Shown here piece by piece: positions 22,548-24,263 of a DNA stretch of 24,263 bases. A program made the translations under genes and the position numbers. This stretch comes from an uncultured Eubacteriales bacterium (GTDB lineage Bacteria; Bacillota; Clostridia; Christensenellales; Aristaeellaceae). The stretch is from contig CADBNX010000562.1 in NCBI GenBank assembly GCA_902796115.1, positions 1 to 24,263 on the forward strand, written 5' to 3'. A model generated the notes under the pieces. That model was not told the origin of the DNA and searched no databases. It saw only the letters and a program-made list of their open reading frames with translations. Position 1 is the stretch's first letter. Every line of letters starts with the position of its first letter.

Positions 22548-23990
22548 ATGGCCAATACGGAAACAGAAAACGCCATGACGGAAGCAAGGACGAAAGCGCT
22601 GCAGGGAGACGCTTCCCGGGTGGAAAAACAGCACGCGTCCGGAAAGAAAACGGCGCGGGAAAGGATCGCCTCACTTTTTGACGGGGGCAGTTTCATGGAA
22701 CTGGAAACCCTCAGGAAGGACGCGAACCTGGTGGCGGGCTGCGGTACGGTGCAGCTGCGTCCGGTGTACTGCTTTGCGCAGGATTTCACAAGCTCGTCCG
22801 GAGCGATGACGGCATCGCAGAGCCGGAAGATCGCGAAAGTGCTGGATATGGCGTCTTCAAACGGCGCGCCGGTCGTGGCGATGATCGACAGCGCCGGCGT
22901 AAAGGTGACGGAAGGCGTCAGCGCGCTGCCGGCCTATGCGGAAATTTTCTCCAAAATGGCGAAACTCAGCGGCATCAGCCCGATGATCACGATCGTGATG
23001 GGTGAATGCCGCGGGATCGCGGCGTCCTTTACCCAGCTTGCGGATATTGCGATCCAGGTAAAGAAAACAGGTGTGCTGAGCCTGCATCCCGCTTCGGTGA
23101 TGAAACCGGGAAAAAGCGCGGAAGCGCTTTTCGGCGCGGAAACCATGAGCGCGCAGGGCGCGGTGGCGCTTGCCGCGGACAGCGAAGAGGAAGCGGTCGC
23201 GCTTGCGGCGGAACTGCTCGGATATCTCCCGGGATGCAGCGCGGAGGAAGCGCCGATGGAGGACGGGGATGATCTGAACCGCCTTCTGACAGGCTGCAAT
23301 GCGGAAGACGGGCTGGCGCTCGCAAAGGAAATCGCGGACAGCGGAGCGGTGCGCGAACTGTATCCCGCGTACGGAAAAGCGGTGCACACGCTGTTCGCGC
23401 ATGTGGGCGGACGCAGCGCGGGCCTGATCGCGACGGATCACAGCTGCGACGGCGGGCGTCTGGACGCGGCGTCGGCGGCAAAAGCCGCGCGTTTTATCCG
23501 GCTTTGCGACTGCTACCGGCTGCCGGTGATCAGCCTGATCAATACGGAGGGCCTGGCGGTGCCGGAGGCGCGGGACCAGGCACAGCTGATGCGCGCGTGC
23601 GCGCAGCTGACCTACGCCTACGCGGAAGCGGGATGCGCGAAGCTTGCGGTGATCACCGGAAGCGCGGTCGGCGGCGCCTATATCGCGCTGGGCGGCAAGA
23701 GCATGGCGGATGCGGTGTACGCCTGGGAAGGCGCGATGGTATCCCCGGTCAGCGCGCAGGTAGGTACCGCGGTATTTTCGGATGAGAAACTTACCGCGGG
23801 GGAAAACAGGGAAACGCTGGAGAAGCAGTTCCGTGAGGAAAACAGCGCGCTCGCGGCCGCACGGGAAGGCCTGGCGGACGATGTGATCGAGCCGGCGGAA
23901 ACCCGCAGGGTCCTGATCGCCGCGATGGAATTCCTGGCCGGCAAACAGGATGAGGTTCCGCTGCGGAAGCATGGCAATATGCCGCTGTAG
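22548..23990 (+). CDS. MmdA/PccB-like acyl-CoA carboxyltransferase subunit
   Basis: Carboxyltransferase of the biotin-dependent acyl-CoA carboxylase/decarboxylase family; with the OadG-like gene after it, most likely the alpha subunit of a Na+-pumping decarboxylase such as methylmalonyl-CoA decarboxylase. 480 residues, slightly shorter than the usual ~510. N-terminal: HASGKKTARERIASLFDGGSF and VYCFAQDFTSSSGA, then IDSAGVKVTEGV where relatives have DSGGARIQEGV, and MGECRGIAASF where they have MGPCAGGA. The C-terminal half keeps AYAEAGCAKLAVITGSAVGGAYIALGGK and DAVYAWEGA. A strong GGAGGAG lies before the ATG. The altered N-terminal oxyanion region makes substrate or even activity uncertain. Confidence 0.83.
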   Translation: MANTETENAMTEARTKALQGDASRVEKQHASGKKTARERIASLFDGGSFMELETLRKDANLVAGCGTVQLRPVYCFAQDFTSSSGAMTASQSRKIAKVLDMASSNGAPVVAMIDSAGVKVTEGVSALPAYAEIFSKMAKLSGISPMITIVMGECRGIAASFTQLADIAIQVKKTGVLSLHPASVMKPGKSAEALFGAETMSAQGAVALAADSEEEAVALAAELLGYLPGCSAEEAPMEDGDDLNRLLTGCNAEDGLALAKEIADSGAVRELYPAYGKAVHTLFAHVGGRSAGLIATDHSCDGGRLDAASAAKAARFIRLCDCYRLPVISLINTEGLAVPEARDQAQLMRACAQLTYAYAEAGCAKLAVITGSAVGGAYIALGGKSMADAVYAWEGAMVSPVSAQVGTAVFSDEKLTAGENRETLEKQFREENSALAAAREGLADDVIEPAETRRVLIAAMEFLAGKQDEVPLRKHGNMPL

Positions 23991-24000
23991 GGGGTGGCGT

Positions 24001-24263
24001 ATGAATAATCTGTTCTTTGGCCTGAGCGTGATGGTCGTCGGCATGATCGTGGTTTTTCTGGGCCTGGTGATCCTGATCGGGTGCATCTGGCTGCTGACCC
24101 GGTTCACCGGACAGCACCGGGGCAAAAAGCCCGCGCCGGAAAAGGAAACGGTACAGCTGGAGGCAACGGAAGCGCTTCCTGCGGAGGAAGCACAGCCCGA
24201 GGCGGATGACGGTCTGATCGCGGCGATCACCGCGGCGATCGCGTGCGTGTGGGATAAACAGGA
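24001..24263 (+). CDS. OadG/MmdD-like decarboxylase subunit (cut by window end)
   Basis: The first 87 residues are present; the gene runs off the right edge. One N-terminal membrane helix (LFFGLSVMVVGMIVVFLGLVILIG), a basic then Glu/Pro/Ala-rich linker (KKPAPEKE...LPAEEAQPEA), and the conserved DDGLIAAITAAIACV segment are characteristic of the small assembly subunit of Na+-pumping decarboxylases (OadG gamma or MmdD delta). GGGGGTGG lies 5 bases before the ATG. It follows the carboxyltransferase by 10 bases. A biotin carrier and an OadB/MmdB-type membrane subunit would be expected next. Confidence 0.85.
   Translation, partial: MNNLFFGLSVMVVGMIVVFLGLVILIGCIWLLTRFTGQHRGKKPAPEKETVQLEATEALPAEEAQPEADDGLIAAITAAIACVWDKQ

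Noticed and set aside
22857..24230. 457-residue - strand open frame opposite the carboxyltransferase gene
   Set aside because: It is an Arg/His-rich antisense frame crossing two well-supported + strand genes.

Overview
The window is a gene-dense, visibly GC-rich piece of chromosome from what looks like an anaerobic, high-GC member of the Bacillota (Clostridia). This is an inference from gene content: a full Rnf ferredoxin:NAD+ oxidoreductase, a two-subunit Fe-S (class I) fumarase, a biotin-dependent Na+-pump type carboxyltransferase with its OadG-like partner, a DacF-type D-Ala-D-Ala carboxypeptidase, TmcAL and a parvulin lipoprotein with a Gram-positive style lipobox. Christensenellales-like lineages would fit, but nothing in the sequence proves that placement. 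I see no tRNA, rRNA, CRISPR array, insertion sequence or prophage, and no gene-free stretch longer than 300 bases.

Layout. (1) 80-1642: a lipoprotein foldase with its own promoter, whose parvulin domain is split by a long helical insert built on 11-residue repeats. (2) 1865-5287: a + strand operon behind a strong promoter, holding an AspAT subgroup Ic aminotransferase, a DUF4428/zinc-ribbon protein, RadC and a YdcF-like membrane protein. It ends at a bidirectional terminator shared with (3), a - strand operon (8098 to 5371) of a 23S-type methyltransferase, an RluA-type pseudouridine synthase and Tgt, each overlapping the next by 4 bases. (4) 8373-19428: a + strand run from a strong promoter that diverges from operon 3, in the order apbE, single-domain FAD synthetase, rnfG, NusG-II protein, rnfC, rnfD, rnfE, rnfA, rnfB, tmcAL, fumarase alpha, fumarase beta, dacF. 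(5) 22275 to 19438, - strand: a 738-residue protein of unknown family resembling glycoside hydrolases, then a DUF2284 cysteine-rich protein. (6) 22548 to the window end, + strand: an MmdA-like carboxyltransferase and a truncated OadG-like subunit.

How it fits together. The central feature is an Rnf operon that appears self-sufficient for covalent flavinylation. The FAD synthetase module would make FAD from FMN, ApbE would use FAD to attach FMN to threonine, and the two acceptor proteins (RnfG and RnfD) carry recognisable but non-canonical acceptor motifs. RnfG sits upstream of rnfC instead of between rnfD and rnfE, and a small membrane-anchored NusG-II protein is inserted between them. ApbE has a near-perfect Shine-Dalgarno sequence but no ATG, GTG or TTG at the expected spacing. 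The MmdA/OadG pair at the right end suggests that ion-gradient energetics may be shared between Rnf and a decarboxylase pump.
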